In this document: piece by piece, positions 39,131 to 47,281 of the stretch
Position numbering within the stretch: the stretch's first letter is position 1
Layout of the letters: every line of letters begins with the position of its first letter
Assembly: GCF_023016805.1 (NCBI RefSeq)
Contig: NZ_JALKCH010000004.1
Coordinates: 310,001 to 374,000, forward strand
Direction of reading: 5' to 3'
DNA from: Ancylobacter crimeensis
Lineage (GTDB): Bacteria > Pseudomonadota > Alphaproteobacteria > Rhizobiales > Xanthobacteraceae
Length of the DNA: 64,000 nt
Made by a program: the position numbers and the translations under genes
The notes under the pieces: generated by a model
Database searches by the model: none
The model's input: the letters and a program-made list of their open reading frames with translations, nothing else
What the model was told of the DNA's origin: nothing

Positions 39131-39177
39131 GAAAAGGCACTTCCGTTATGCGGGTTGTCGGTCCGGCGAAGGCGCTC

Positions 39178-40005
39178 TCAGTTCACCAGCTTGCTGGCGA
39201 AATAAGCGATGGCCTGCTGGTACACGGCAGCCTTGTTCCAGCCCGCCAACGCAGCCCGATTGGCTCCGTTTTCCCAGGACATTCCACTCCACCCATAGTT
39301 CTTGAGGTAATTGGCGGTGGAGGCTAGTACGTCCGGCGCGCTGCGGATCAGGTCGGGGCGGCCATTGCCGTCGAAATCGACCGCGAACTGGTAATAGGAT
39401 TTCGGCATGAACTGGGTTTGGCCCATCTCGCCGGCCCAGGCGCCCCGCATGTCCCCGATGGCGAGATAGCCACGGTCCGCGATGCGCAGCGCATACAACA
39501 GCTGTTCGGTGAAGAAGTCGCTGCGGCGGCAGTCATAGGCGAGCGTCGCCAGCGAGGGGAAGACCGGCTTCTTGCCCTGATTGGCGCCGTAATCGGTTTC
39601 CATGCCCCAGATCGCGACCAGAATGGGGCCGGGAACGCCGAACTGCCGCTCGATGCGCGCCAGCACGTCGGCATATTGCTTCAGCTTGGCCTTGCCCTGC
39701 GAGATGCGTCCCGCGGTCACACGCCCGGCGATGAACTGCTCGAAGCTTACCGCGAAGTGCTTCTGGTTGCGGTCGAGCCGGATCACGCTGGTATCGTACT
39801 GGGCGCCATCAAGCGCCGCTGAAATCGTACGGGGGGAGATGCCCTGCGCAGCGGCCGTGGTCTTGAAGTCGTTCAGCCAGGCCGAAAAGCCAGCGCCGTC
39901 ATCCCCGCAGGGAGCCGCAAGCGAAGGGCCGGCGAGAGAGGAGAGAACGGCAAAAGCAAGGGCGCCGCGCTTGAGCGCAGCCTGCCAGTCGATGCGCGGG
40001 AACAT
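39178..40005 (-). CDS. Lytic murein transglycosylase, MltB family, without binding domain
   Basis: 275 residues: a signal peptide (residues 1-30, ending PSLAA) and the SLT_2 catalytic domain, with the putative catalytic Glu at about residue 136 in IWGMETDYGANQG and then GEMGQTQFMPKSYYQFAVDFDGNG. It lacks the PG_binding_1 domain found in the paralogue at 2609-3847. The Cys33/Cys pair may be oxidised. It is probably a soluble periplasmic autolysin. Confidence 0.92.
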   Translation of the reverse strand: MFPRIDWQAALKRGALAFAVLSSLAGPSLAAPCGDDGAGFSAWLNDFKTTAAAQGISPRTISAALDGAQYDTSVIRLDRNQKHFAVSFEQFIAGRVTAGRISQGKAKLKQYADVLARIERQFGVPGPILVAIWGMETDYGANQGKKPVFPSLATLAYDCRRSDFFTEQLLYALRIADRGYLAIGDMRGAWAGEMGQTQFMPKSYYQFAVDFDGNGRPDLIRSAPDVLASTANYLKNYGWSGMSWENGANRAALAGWNKAAVYQQAIAYFASKLVN

Positions 40006-40127
40006 TCAGCCACCCCGTTGATGTGCTTCGCGTATCTATGCCTGCCGGCCGAGTTGACGCAAGGCGGGACCTCGTCGGATCCGGGGTTTTGGGGCGGTGG
40101 GTGAATATCGTCTTTCGTCGGCCCCGG

Positions 40128-40877
40128 CTAAAGGCCGAGACGGCCGAACCCGGGCACCTTCAGCGCGGGATGACGCAGATCAAGACCCGCGACGGCACCG
40201 AGAATGTTGACCTCTATCCCTTCCACCCAGGCAAGGGTGAGCCCGGCATAGCCGCCGAGCGTCAATCGAAGGCCTGTCCGCGACGGGGCGGGGCCTATCC
40301 ATCGGCCATCAACCGGAAAATCCTTGCCGATCGCCGTGGGAGGCAGCGTTGCGCCAGTCTCTGGAATGGCGGCCAGCACCGAGGCGATGAAGCTGTTCGA
40401 GTTCGGCCCGGGCCAGACATGATAGTCACCGGGCCGGGCGAAGGCGTAGGCCCGCACCGCTTCTCTTATGCGGGGGATCAACTTTTCGGCTTCGGCGCCG
40501 TCCGCCGCGAAGACGAGTTCCGGCTCATTGCCGTACCAGCGCCCATCAGGCGGGTAACCGTTGCGCCGGATCGGTGCGCCCCAGCCGACCTTGTCGTAGC
40601 GCTCATAGCCGCTTGGGCCGGCGTCCTTCACCACGATCCAGGAATGAGTGGCAAATATGCCGCGCCAGCGTCCGACACGAGCAGAATAGATCCGCACCAT
40701 GGCACCGGGATGATCGGTGGCCGCCGGCAGCAGGCCAGCGCTCGACCAGTCCGCCCCCCGCCACGGTCGGCTCCAGTCCTCCCGCTGCCACGTCAGGGCG
40801 TGAAGCCCGAGCGGCAGCAGGAAAACCAGAGTGAACACGATGAGGATGATTTTCACGGAACGCAGAATCAGGGGCAT
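40128..40877 (-). CDS. DUF3750 domain protein, membrane-anchored
   Basis: 249 residues. One N-terminal hydrophobic segment (residues 8-28) acts as signal or anchor. The DUF3750 core has THSWIVVKDAGPSGYERYDKVGW, then GYPPDGRWYGNEPELVF and YHVWPGPNSNSFIA. The conserved His/Trp/Asn pattern (HSWIVVK; WPGPNSNSF) suggests a hydrolase- or NlpC-like site, but no activity is established to my knowledge. It stands alone, divergent from mntH. Confidence 0.85.
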   Translation of the reverse strand: MPLILRSVKIILIVFTLVFLLPLGLHALTWQREDWSRPWRGADWSSAGLLPAATDHPGAMVRIYSARVGRWRGIFATHSWIVVKDAGPSGYERYDKVGWGAPIRRNGYPPDGRWYGNEPELVFAADGAEAEKLIPRIREAVRAYAFARPGDYHVWPGPNSNSFIASVLAAIPETGATLPPTAIGKDFPVDGRWIGPAPSRTGLRLTLGGYAGLTLAWVEGIEVNILGAVAGLDLRHPALKVPGFGRLGL

Positions 40878-41012
40878 CGAGCGGTGAAGTTAGTGACCCG
40901 CATAGCAATTTGCCCTTCCTCCCGTCGCAGGTAGCCGCGCTCTGTCGCGGTTGTGAATGCGGGCGTGTGGGATCGGGACAGAAGCGGCTGTCTCGTGGGT
41001 CGATTGCATTTC

Positions 41013-41027
41013 TGCGAGTCATTCGCA
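41013..41027. promoter_or_regulatory. Fur/Mur-like operator 1 upstream of mntH
   Basis: TGCGAGTCATTCGCA, a near-perfect inverted repeat (TGCGAR-N3-TTCGCA). It ends 6 bases before the -35 box. Confidence 0.7.
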
Positions 41028-41033
41028 TTCTCA

Positions 41034-41062
41034 TTGACAGGCACCGCGAAGCCTCCCATTTT
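41034..41062 (+). promoter_or_regulatory. mntH promoter
   Basis: -35 TTGACA (41034-41039), a 17-base spacer, then CATTTT (41057-41062) as a weak -10. Operator 1 lies just upstream and operator 2 just downstream. Confidence 0.55.
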
Positions 41063-41065
41063 TGT

Positions 41066-41080
41066 TGCGAACAATTCGCA
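41066..41080. promoter_or_regulatory. Fur/Mur-like operator 2 upstream of mntH
   Basis: TGCGAACAATTCGCA, a perfect inverted repeat with a 3-base centre. It shares the pattern of operator 1, with centres 53 bases apart. The site would cover the transcription start. Confidence 0.75.
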
Positions 41081-41112
41081 GATGCGCGCGGCGCATCCCT
41101 GAGAGCGTGTCG

Positions 41113-42471
41113 ATGAGTATGCTGGAACAGATCAACGAGGGACGGTCCGGCGGCGCGGCTGGCGGTTGGCGTCACGAACGCGGAGATCCTGCGCTCAGCG
41201 ACGTGCATGGCACGGTCGGCGTGCCCAAGCGGCGCGGTTTCGGCCGGCTGCTCGCCTTTCTCGGGCCGGGTTATCTGGTCGCGACCGGCTATATGGATCC
41301 CGGCAACTGGGCGACCTCGCTGGCTGGCGGCTCGCGCTTCGGCTATGCGCTGCTCACCGTCGCGCTGTTGTCCAACATCATCGCTATTCTGCTGCAGGCC
41401 CTCTGCTCGCGCCTCGGCGTGGCAACGGGCCGCGATCTCGCTCAGGCCTGTCGCGACAGTTTCCCCCGCCCGGTCAGTTTCGTGCTCTGGATCCTCGCGG
41501 AGGCGGCGATCTGCGCGACCGATCTTGCCGAGGTCATCGGCACCGCAATCGGCCTCAACCTGCTGTTCGGGCTGCCGCTCGAGATCGGCGTGATCGTCAC
41601 GGCGCTGGATGTCTTCCTCATCCTCTGGCTGCAAAAGCTCGGCTTTCGCTTCGTCGAGGCGTTCATCATCACGCTTCTTGGCGTCATCGCCCTGTGCTTC
41701 GGCGTCCAGATCGCGATGGCCGATCCCGATTGGGGGCAGGTGATCAGGGGCTTCGCACCGACCACGGAGATCGTGACCAATCCCGACATGCTCTATCTGG
41801 CGCTCGGCATCCTCGGCGCGACGGTGATGCCGCATAATCTCTATCTGCACTCCGCCATCGTGCAGACCCGTCGGCATGATCCGTCCGAGGTCGGGGTGAA
41901 GGAAGCAATCCGTTATGCGACGCTCGATTCCACCGTCGCCTTGATGTTCGCCCTGCTCATCAATGCCTCTATCCTGATTCTCGCCGCCGCCAGTTTCCAT
42001 CATGGCGGGGTAGGGGAGGTTGCCGATCTCGGGCGGGCTCACGAACTGCTCAATCCGCTGCTCGGCAGTGCGCTGGCGCCGACGCTGTTCGCTGTGGCAC
42101 TGATCTGCTGCGGCCTCAATTCCACGGTGACGGCGACCATTGCCGGGCAGGCGGTGATGGAGGGTTTCCTGCGGCTCAGGATTGCTCCCTGGCTGCGTCG
42201 TCTTCTTACCCGCTTCATAGCCATCGTCCCGGCCGCTGTGGTGACGGTGGCCTATGGCGAGAAGGGCGCCGGAGCTCTCCTGATCTTCAGCCAGGTGGTG
42301 CTGAGCCTGCAACTGCCCTTTGCGGTTGTTCCGCTGGTGATGTTTACCGCAGATCGGCGCAAGATGGGGGTGTTCGTCGCGCCGCGCTGGCAGAGCGTGC
42401 TGGCGGCGCTGGCGGCGTTGCTCATCATCGGGCTCAACCTGAAGCTTCTGACCGACCTCGCGATGGGGTGA
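41113..42471 (+). CDS. mntH: Nramp-family divalent metal transporter
   Basis: 452 residues with about eleven transmembrane spans. The metal-binding DPGN motif is in [13 protein letters not shown] (TM1) and the MPHN motif in [11 protein letters not shown] (TM6), both diagnostic of Nramp/MntH. It imports Mn2+ (or Fe2+) with protons. The start at 41113 has GAGAGCG upstream; the frame to 41062 passes through the operator and is rejected. Two TGCGAR-N3-TTCGCA palindromes flank the promoter, pointing to Fur/Mur-type repression by Mn or Fe. Confidence 0.94.
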   Translation: MSMLEQINEGRSGGAAGGWRHERGDPALSDVHGTVGVPKRRGFGRLLAFLGPGYLVATGYMDPGNWATSLAGGSRFGYALLTVALLSNIIAILLQALCSRLGVATGRDLAQACRDSFPRPVSFVLWILAEAAICATDLAEVIGTAIGLNLLFGLPLEIGVIVTALDVFLILWLQKLGFRFVEAFIITLLGVIALCFGVQIAMADPDWGQVIRGFAPTTEIVTNPDMLYLALGILGATVMPHNLYLHSAIVQTRRHDPSEVGVKEAIRYATLDSTVALMFALLINASILILAAASFHHGGVGEVADLGRAHELLNPLLGSALAPTLFAVALICCGLNSTVTATIAGQAVMEGFLRLRIAPWLRRLLTRFIAIVPAAVVTVAYGEKGAGALLIFSQVVLSLQLPFAVVPLVMFTADRRKMGVFVAPRWQSVLAALAALLIIGLNLKLLTDLAMG

Positions 42472-42568
42472 TCGGAAGAAGCGTCTCTGCCGGTCCATGC
42501 CCCTTGCCGGACCGGTCCGCCTGCTTCCATGCTGGACCCTGCGGATCAGATGTCGTCAGGGAGCCAAC

Positions 42569-43942
42569 ATGCCTGCAAACGGCACCTTCTTCGGAGACCT
42601 GCTGACCCAGATCTCGGAGCGCGGTCGTGCGATGCTCGATCTCGGTCGGGACCGGAAACCGACCGGCGGCCAGAAGGCGGCGAGCATCGTGTCGTTGTGC
42701 GAGCGCCTCCTCTCCGGGCGTGGGGAGGCTTCGCGGGTCGCTCTGGCGCAGGAGATCCTCGCGCGCTATGGCGGGCTGAAGACGGGTGAGCGGATCGCGT
42801 TCTTCGAGGCATTGGCCCAGGCCTTCGCTGTCGATCGCGCCGCACTCGACCGCGCGATCGCGGCGCATGTGGCCGATCCGACGGAGCGCAGCATTGCCGG
42901 CCTTCATGCCGCCAGCGAGCCGCGCCGGCAGGAGCTGATCCGTCGGCTCAACCTCGCGCCGGGCGCGACAGGTGTCCTGGTGGGGATGCGCGCGGCGCTG
43001 CTTGACGTATTGTCACGTCGGCCTGATCTCTCCTCCGTGGATCGGGATTTCACCCATCTCTTCACATCCTGGTTCAATCGGGGGTTTCTCGTGCTGCGCC
43101 GGATCGACTGGTCGACCCCTGCCAACGTGCTGGAAAAGATCATCCGCTACGAGGCGGTGCATGAGATCCGGGACTGGGACGACCTGCGCGCGCGCGTCGA
43201 TAGCCCAGACCGTCGCTGCTACGCCTTCTTCCATCCCGCGCTGATCGACGAGCCGCTGATCTTCGTCGAGGTCGCATTGATGCGCGAGATGCCCGGCGCC
43301 ATAGCGCCGCTCCTCGCCGGCAAGCGCACGCCGCTCGATCCCGCCACGGCGAAGGTTGCGGTATTCTACTCCATATCCAACTGCCAAACCGGCCTCGGAG
43401 GCGTGAGCTTCGGTAATTTCCTGATCAAGCAGGTGGTCGAGGAAATCTCGCGTGAACTGCCGGGCCTCGGAAGTTTCGTGACTCTTTCGCCCGTGCCCGG
43501 CTTCCGTGCCTGGCTGGAGGGCGAGCGTGCCAGTGCGTCGTCGGTCGTCCTGACCGAGGCGGACAGACGTGCGCTGCAGGGGCTCGATTGGCAGGATCTG
43601 GCGCAGAACCCCGCTGCGCAGGAGGTGCTGACGCCGGTGCTCACGGCGTTGGCTGCGCATTATTTCCTGATCGCCCGGAGCCCCAAGGGCCGTCCGCAGG
43701 ATCCCGTCGCCAGGTTCCATCTCGGCAATGGCGCGCGGCTGGAGCGGATCAACCCCTTCGGCGATGTCTCCGAGAAGGGGTTGAGGCAGGCAGCAGGACT
43801 CATGGTGAATTATCGCTATGTCCAGGAGGACATCGAGGCCAACCACGAAGCCTTCTTCGACAAGGGGCGTATCGTCGCCAGTCCGCAGGTGCATCGCATG
43901 CTGCGGGCGGAGAGCCAGCAGGCTGCACTTGTCGCGGGTTAG
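42569..43942 (+). CDS. Malonyl-CoA decarboxylase
   Basis: 457 residues of the MCD family. The N-terminal helical domain is followed by the GNAT-like catalytic domain with FHPALIDEPLIFVEVAL, YSISNCQTGLGGVSFGNFLIKQV (catalytic Ser) and FHLGNGARLERINPFGD (catalytic His). It decarboxylates malonyl-CoA to acetyl-CoA, probably in malonate use or malonyl-CoA homeostasis. No matB (malonyl-CoA ligase) or malonate transporter is adjacent. GGGAG precedes the ATG. Confidence 0.93.
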   Translation: MPANGTFFGDLLTQISERGRAMLDLGRDRKPTGGQKAASIVSLCERLLSGRGEASRVALAQEILARYGGLKTGERIAFFEALAQAFAVDRAALDRAIAAHVADPTERSIAGLHAASEPRRQELIRRLNLAPGATGVLVGMRAALLDVLSRRPDLSSVDRDFTHLFTSWFNRGFLVLRRIDWSTPANVLEKIIRYEAVHEIRDWDDLRARVDSPDRRCYAFFHPALIDEPLIFVEVALMREMPGAIAPLLAGKRTPLDPATAKVAVFYSISNCQTGLGGVSFGNFLIKQVVEEISRELPGLGSFVTLSPVPGFRAWLEGERASASSVVLTEADRRALQGLDWQDLAQNPAAQEVLTPVLTALAAHYFLIARSPKGRPQDPVARFHLGNGARLERINPFGDVSEKGLRQAAGLMVNYRYVQEDIEANHEAFFDKGRIVASPQVHRMLRAESQQAALVAG

Positions 43943-43954
43943 ATCTCTTTCGCC

Positions 43955-44827
43955 TCAGGCAATGACGCCGCGCGCGGCCAGCACGAGCAGCAGCACGCCG
44001 AGTGCGATGCGGTAAATGACGAAGGGCCAGGTCGAAAAGCGTTCCAACACGCGCATCAAGCCCCAGATGGCGACGAGGGACGACAGCCCGCCGACCACGA
44101 TGCCGATGGCGAGCAGCATCCAGCCATGGCCGTCCAGCCCCAGCTTGTACAGTTCCCAGATTTCCTTGATGCCTGCCAGCGCGATCGCGGGTAGGCCGAG
44201 GAGGAAGGACAGGCGCGCTGCTTCGTCGCGGCGGAACCCCAGTGCCAGACCGGCGGTCAGGGTCGAGCCGGAGCGGGATACGCCGGGGATGAGCGCAGCC
44301 ACCTGCGCGAGCCCGACCAGCATGAGGTCGCGTGTCCTGAGATCGTCGAAATCGCGGCGATGGGAAGCCATGAGTTCCGTCAGTGCCAGCAGACCACCCA
44401 TGACGAGGCAGGCGAGGCCCACGGCCCAGATGCTGCGCAGAGGCGAGCCGCAGCTGTTGAGGCTGTGCGACAGAGCAAGGCCGGCAATGACGATCGGGAG
44501 GGTGCCGATGAGGATCCATACCACGAGGCGAAAATCATAATCGCCGAAATCGCGACGCCTGATCGCCGACGCGGCGCCGCCGCCGATGGTGGAGATGTCC
44601 TGCCAGAAATAGCTGACGACGCCCACGAGCGCTGCCATCTGCATCGCGGCAGAGAAGGCAGCGCCGGGATCGGGCCATCCCAGAAGCGCGGGAACCACGC
44701 GCATATGGGCGCTGGAGGAAATCGGCATCAGCTCGGTGATGCCCTGCACCACCCCAAGAATGGCAACCTTCGCCGCACTCAGATCCACGAAGCCCGTAGC
44801 CGACCCGACCGTGCACGCATCGACCAT
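43955..44827 (-). CDS. uppP: Undecaprenyl-diphosphatase
   Basis: A 290-residue membrane protein of the BacA/UppP family with eight or so helices. Catalytic segments are QGITELMPISSSAHMRV (Glu, Ser, His) and ALIPGVSRSGSTLTAGL (Arg). It recycles the lipid carrier for peptidoglycan and other envelope polymers, and its loss raises bacitracin sensitivity. GGGGG lies before the ATG. It is convergent with the malonyl-CoA decarboxylase gene. Confidence 0.95.
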   Translation of the reverse strand: MVDACTVGSATGFVDLSAAKVAILGVVQGITELMPISSSAHMRVVPALLGWPDPGAAFSAAMQMAALVGVVSYFWQDISTIGGGAASAIRRRDFGDYDFRLVVWILIGTLPIVIAGLALSHSLNSCGSPLRSIWAVGLACLVMGGLLALTELMASHRRDFDDLRTRDLMLVGLAQVAALIPGVSRSGSTLTAGLALGFRRDEAARLSFLLGLPAIALAGIKEIWELYKLGLDGHGWMLLAIGIVVGGLSSLVAIWGLMRVLERFSTWPFVIYRIALGVLLLVLAARGVIA

Positions 44828-45197
44828 CTATGCCCCCGACGCTTTCGCACAACCGCGCGTCACCGTGATGCGAGGCCGCATAGCCATGCGCCGATCTAGC
44901 TCATGCAGCGATAATGTCCAGTCATTTGTTGAGTCATCTATCAAAATATAAGTCGAAATTAAGTAATACGCCCGTTCTGTTTACGCTGCGTTTAGGGAGT
45001 TAGGAGAATGGATTTGATAAAAATCAGTTTCTATTGATTATATTTTTCCGAAATAATGACTTAAAGTAATATGAGATCATTATAAATGAAGAAGGTGCTG
45101 ATGCAGCGACTGTTGTCATCGTGAGGTCGAGGCGTCACTTGACAGTCATGTCGCTCATGGGGCCCGATGACCCGGTCATTCCCGGAGCGGTGATCCG
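44828..45197. other. AT-rich 370-base region between divergent uppP and cfa
   Basis: About 44925-45095 is strikingly AT-rich in an otherwise very GC-rich window. It holds TTGATA (45014-45019) with TATATT (45039-45044) as a loosely spaced promoter candidate, and an inverted repeat ATAATGA / TCATTAT (45053-45059, 45077-45083). Only tiny open frames occur (9 and 12 codons at 45008 and 45086), which I do not call genes. It probably holds the cfa promoter and regulator sites. Confidence 0.5.
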
Positions 45198-46418
45198 ATG
45201 CGTTTTCTTCCCCACCTCCTGAAGCGTTTCATCGAAAAGGGGCGGCTGGTCGTCATCGATGCCGGTGGCAGCTACCAGAGCTTCGGAACGGGAAGGGACG
45301 GCCCCGAAGTCACCATCCGTTTCGCCGACGCGAAGCTGGAGCGGGAGCTGTTCTTCAATCCCGAACTGGTCGCCGCCGAGGCCTATATGGATGGTCGCCT
45401 GACCTTCGAGGGTGGATCGGGCGTCTATGATTTCCTGTATCTGTTCTCGATCAACCGCAAGGGGCTTGGTTCCCACCCCGTACAGCAGGGTCTGCGGCGG
45501 GCGTGGCGAGGGCTGAGGCGCTGGCACCAGTCAAACCCGCTCGGCCGTGCGGCCAGCAATGCGCAAAGCCATTACGATCATCCGCCGGACTTCTATCGTC
45601 TCTGGCTCGATAGCCGGATGATCTATTCGTGCGCCTATTTCCCCACGCCAGATGCCTCGCTGGAGGAAGCCCAGGAAGCAAAGCTCAGGCACATCGCGGC
45701 CAAGCTCAAGCTGGAGCCGGGAATGAAGGTGGCTGAGATCGGCTCGGGCTGGGGCGCGCTCGCCATCTATCTCGCCGAACGGGGCGTGCATGTCACCGCC
45801 ATCAATGTTGCGACCGAACAACTCGCGGAATCGCGCAAGCGCGCCGAGGCCGCCGGCGTCGCTGATCGCATCACGTTCTTCGAGCGTGATTATCGGGAGC
45901 TGACGGGCAGCTTCGATCGCGTCGTCTCCGTCGGGATGATGGAGCATGTCGGCGTCAATCATTTCGACGAATATTTCGCCACCGTTAAGCGCCTGCTGGG
46001 ACCCGGCGGATTTGCGATGATCCACGCCATTGGGCGGATGTCGCCGCCCGGCACCACGGCGCCCTTCATCCGCAAGTATATCTTTCCCGGCGGTTATGTG
46101 CCCGCGATGTCCGAGGTTTTTTCCTCGCTGGAACGCGTCGGGCTCTGGGCAGCCGACTGCGAGATCCTGCGGCTGCACTATTACTGGACCATCCGGAACT
46201 GGCGGCTCAACTTCGAGGCGAAGCGGCCGGAGGTGGTCGCCATGATGGGCGAACGGTTCGCCCGCATGTGGGAGTTCTATCTGGTAGCGGTCGAGCTCGG
46301 CTTCCTGCATGGCTCGAACATGGTCTACCAGCTTCTTCTTGCCAACGAACGCGATGCGGTGCCGGTCATCCGCGACTACATCGTCGATGAAGAGCGGGCG
46401 CTGGCGAAACTGGCTTAG
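45198..46418 (+). CDS. cfa: Cyclopropane-fatty-acyl-phospholipid synthase
   Basis: 406 residues. The SAM-binding loop VAEIGSGWGALAIYLAE is near residue 180. Further family parts are ERDYRELTGSFDRVVSVGMMEHVG, FIRKYIFPGGYVPAMSEVF and HYYWTIRNWRLNFE. Cfa adds a methylene bridge to unsaturated acyl chains of membrane phospholipids, usually in stationary phase or acid stress. It starts at ATG after GGAG (10-base spacing) behind an AT-rich leader. Confidence 0.95.
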   Translation: MRFLPHLLKRFIEKGRLVVIDAGGSYQSFGTGRDGPEVTIRFADAKLERELFFNPELVAAEAYMDGRLTFEGGSGVYDFLYLFSINRKGLGSHPVQQGLRRAWRGLRRWHQSNPLGRAASNAQSHYDHPPDFYRLWLDSRMIYSCAYFPTPDASLEEAQEAKLRHIAAKLKLEPGMKVAEIGSGWGALAIYLAERGVHVTAINVATEQLAESRKRAEAAGVADRITFFERDYRELTGSFDRVVSVGMMEHVGVNHFDEYFATVKRLLGPGGFAMIHAIGRMSPPGTTAPFIRKYIFPGGYVPAMSEVFSSLERVGLWAADCEILRLHYYWTIRNWRLNFEAKRPEVVAMMGERFARMWEFYLVAVELGFLHGSNMVYQLLLANERDAVPVIRDYIVDEERALAKLA

Positions 46419-46452
46419 TCGCAGCAGGGGTTGGGCCCTGTGCCTGCCTTCA

Positions 46453-47109
46453 TCAGTCCGGCTTGTGGGGGCCATAGGCGGCGAGGAAGACGCGCACCGC
46501 ACGGTCGACGGTCTGCTGGATCTGCTCCGGCGCAGGCTGTTGCGTTTCGCCAAACAGCAGGCCCTTGGTGATGCTGCTCTGGCACATATTGAAGAACAGA
46601 TGCGCCGCCGCGATCTCGTCATCGAGCACCAGATGGCCGCGATCGGCGTGCTGGCGGAGCAGGTCGGCAAGGCGTCGCCCGCCGTTGCAGGGACCTGTGT
46701 TGTAGAACGCTTTGCCGATATTCGGGAATTTCTCCGCGACGCCGATGACCATGCGTACAAGGCGAATATGGTCCGGCTGCACCATCATGGTCATGAAGGA
46801 TACGCCGATGCGGCGCAGCTGGCTCTCCACATCCTCGTTGTCGCGGTCGATCTCGAACAGCAGCTCCGCCGAGCGTGCCCGGTCGGTGTGGACCAGCGCT
46901 TCGAACAGCTCTTCCTTGCTTGGGAAATAAACGTAGATCGTCGCCTTGGAGACACTGGCCGCGCGTGCAACCTCGTCCATGCTGGCGCCGTCGAAGCCTT
47001 TGTCGAAGAATACGCGCCGGGCGCCGTCGAGAATGTCCCGACGCTTCGAGGATTCGGTCTCATGGCGCGCCGCAGGCCGCGGAGAGGTATCGGAGTCAGT
47101 CATACTCAT
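46453..47109 (-). CDS. TetR-family transcriptional repressor of the adjacent efflux operon
   Basis: 218 residues. The N-terminal HTH (residues 22-70) is KRRDILDGARRVFFDKGFDGASMDEVARAASVSKATIYVYF, with the typical TetR YxYF end. The C-terminal ligand domain resembles AcrR-type C-domains. It is divergent from an EmrA/EmrB pump, with two TetR-type operators between them, so it probably represses the pump and possibly itself until a drug binds. GGAGGAGAG precedes the first of two close ATGs. Confidence 0.93.
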   Translation of the reverse strand: MSMTDSDTSPRPAARHETESSKRRDILDGARRVFFDKGFDGASMDEVARAASVSKATIYVYFPSKEELFEALVHTDRARSAELLFEIDRDNEDVESQLRRIGVSFMTMMVQPDHIRLVRMVIGVAEKFPNIGKAFYNTGPCNGGRRLADLLRQHADRGHLVLDDEIAAAHLFFNMCQSSITKGLLFGETQQPAPEQIQQTVDRAVRVFLAAYGPHKPD

Positions 47110-47161
47110 CTGGCGTTTCTCTCCTCCCGCATAGGTTCCATACGCAACCCTGTCAAATCAA

Positions 47162-47190
47162 TTGACTAAACCGTTCAGTTTGATATGTAA
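47162..47190 (+). promoter_or_regulatory. emrAB promoter
   Basis: -35 TTGACT (47162-47167) and -10 ATGTAA (47185-47190) with a 17-base spacer. The first operator sits exactly between the two boxes. Confidence 0.55.
47165..47179. promoter_or_regulatory. TetR operator O1
   Basis: ACTAAACCGTTCAGT, an inverted repeat with one mismatched pair (ACTGAAC/GTTCAGT type). It lies inside the promoter spacer. Confidence 0.72.
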
Positions 47191-47200
47191 AGGCCATCAA

Positions 47201-47215
47201 ACTGAACGGTTCAGT
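47201..47215. promoter_or_regulatory. TetR operator O2
   Basis: ACTGAACGGTTCAGT, a perfect 15-bp palindrome around a central G. Its centre is 36 bases from that of O1. The two operators also sit in a larger exact inverted repeat of 16 bp (47169-47184 with 47196-47211). Confidence 0.8.
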
Positions 47216-47281
47216 CGTTTAAGCGTTATGGCGAACGACTCTCCGCGCCCGGCGCGGGCATTCCAGTAAGGCGGAAAGACC

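Noticed and set aside
45008-45124. Two tiny open frames (9 and 12 codons) in the AT-rich region before cfa
   Set aside because: Too short to support without conservation; no leader-peptide amino-acid bias.
47128-47156. Minus-strand promoter TTGACA-17-TATGCG for the tetR gene
   Set aside because: The predicted transcription start would fall inside the tetR ribosome site, leaving almost no leader. It may be chance, so it is not listed as a feature.
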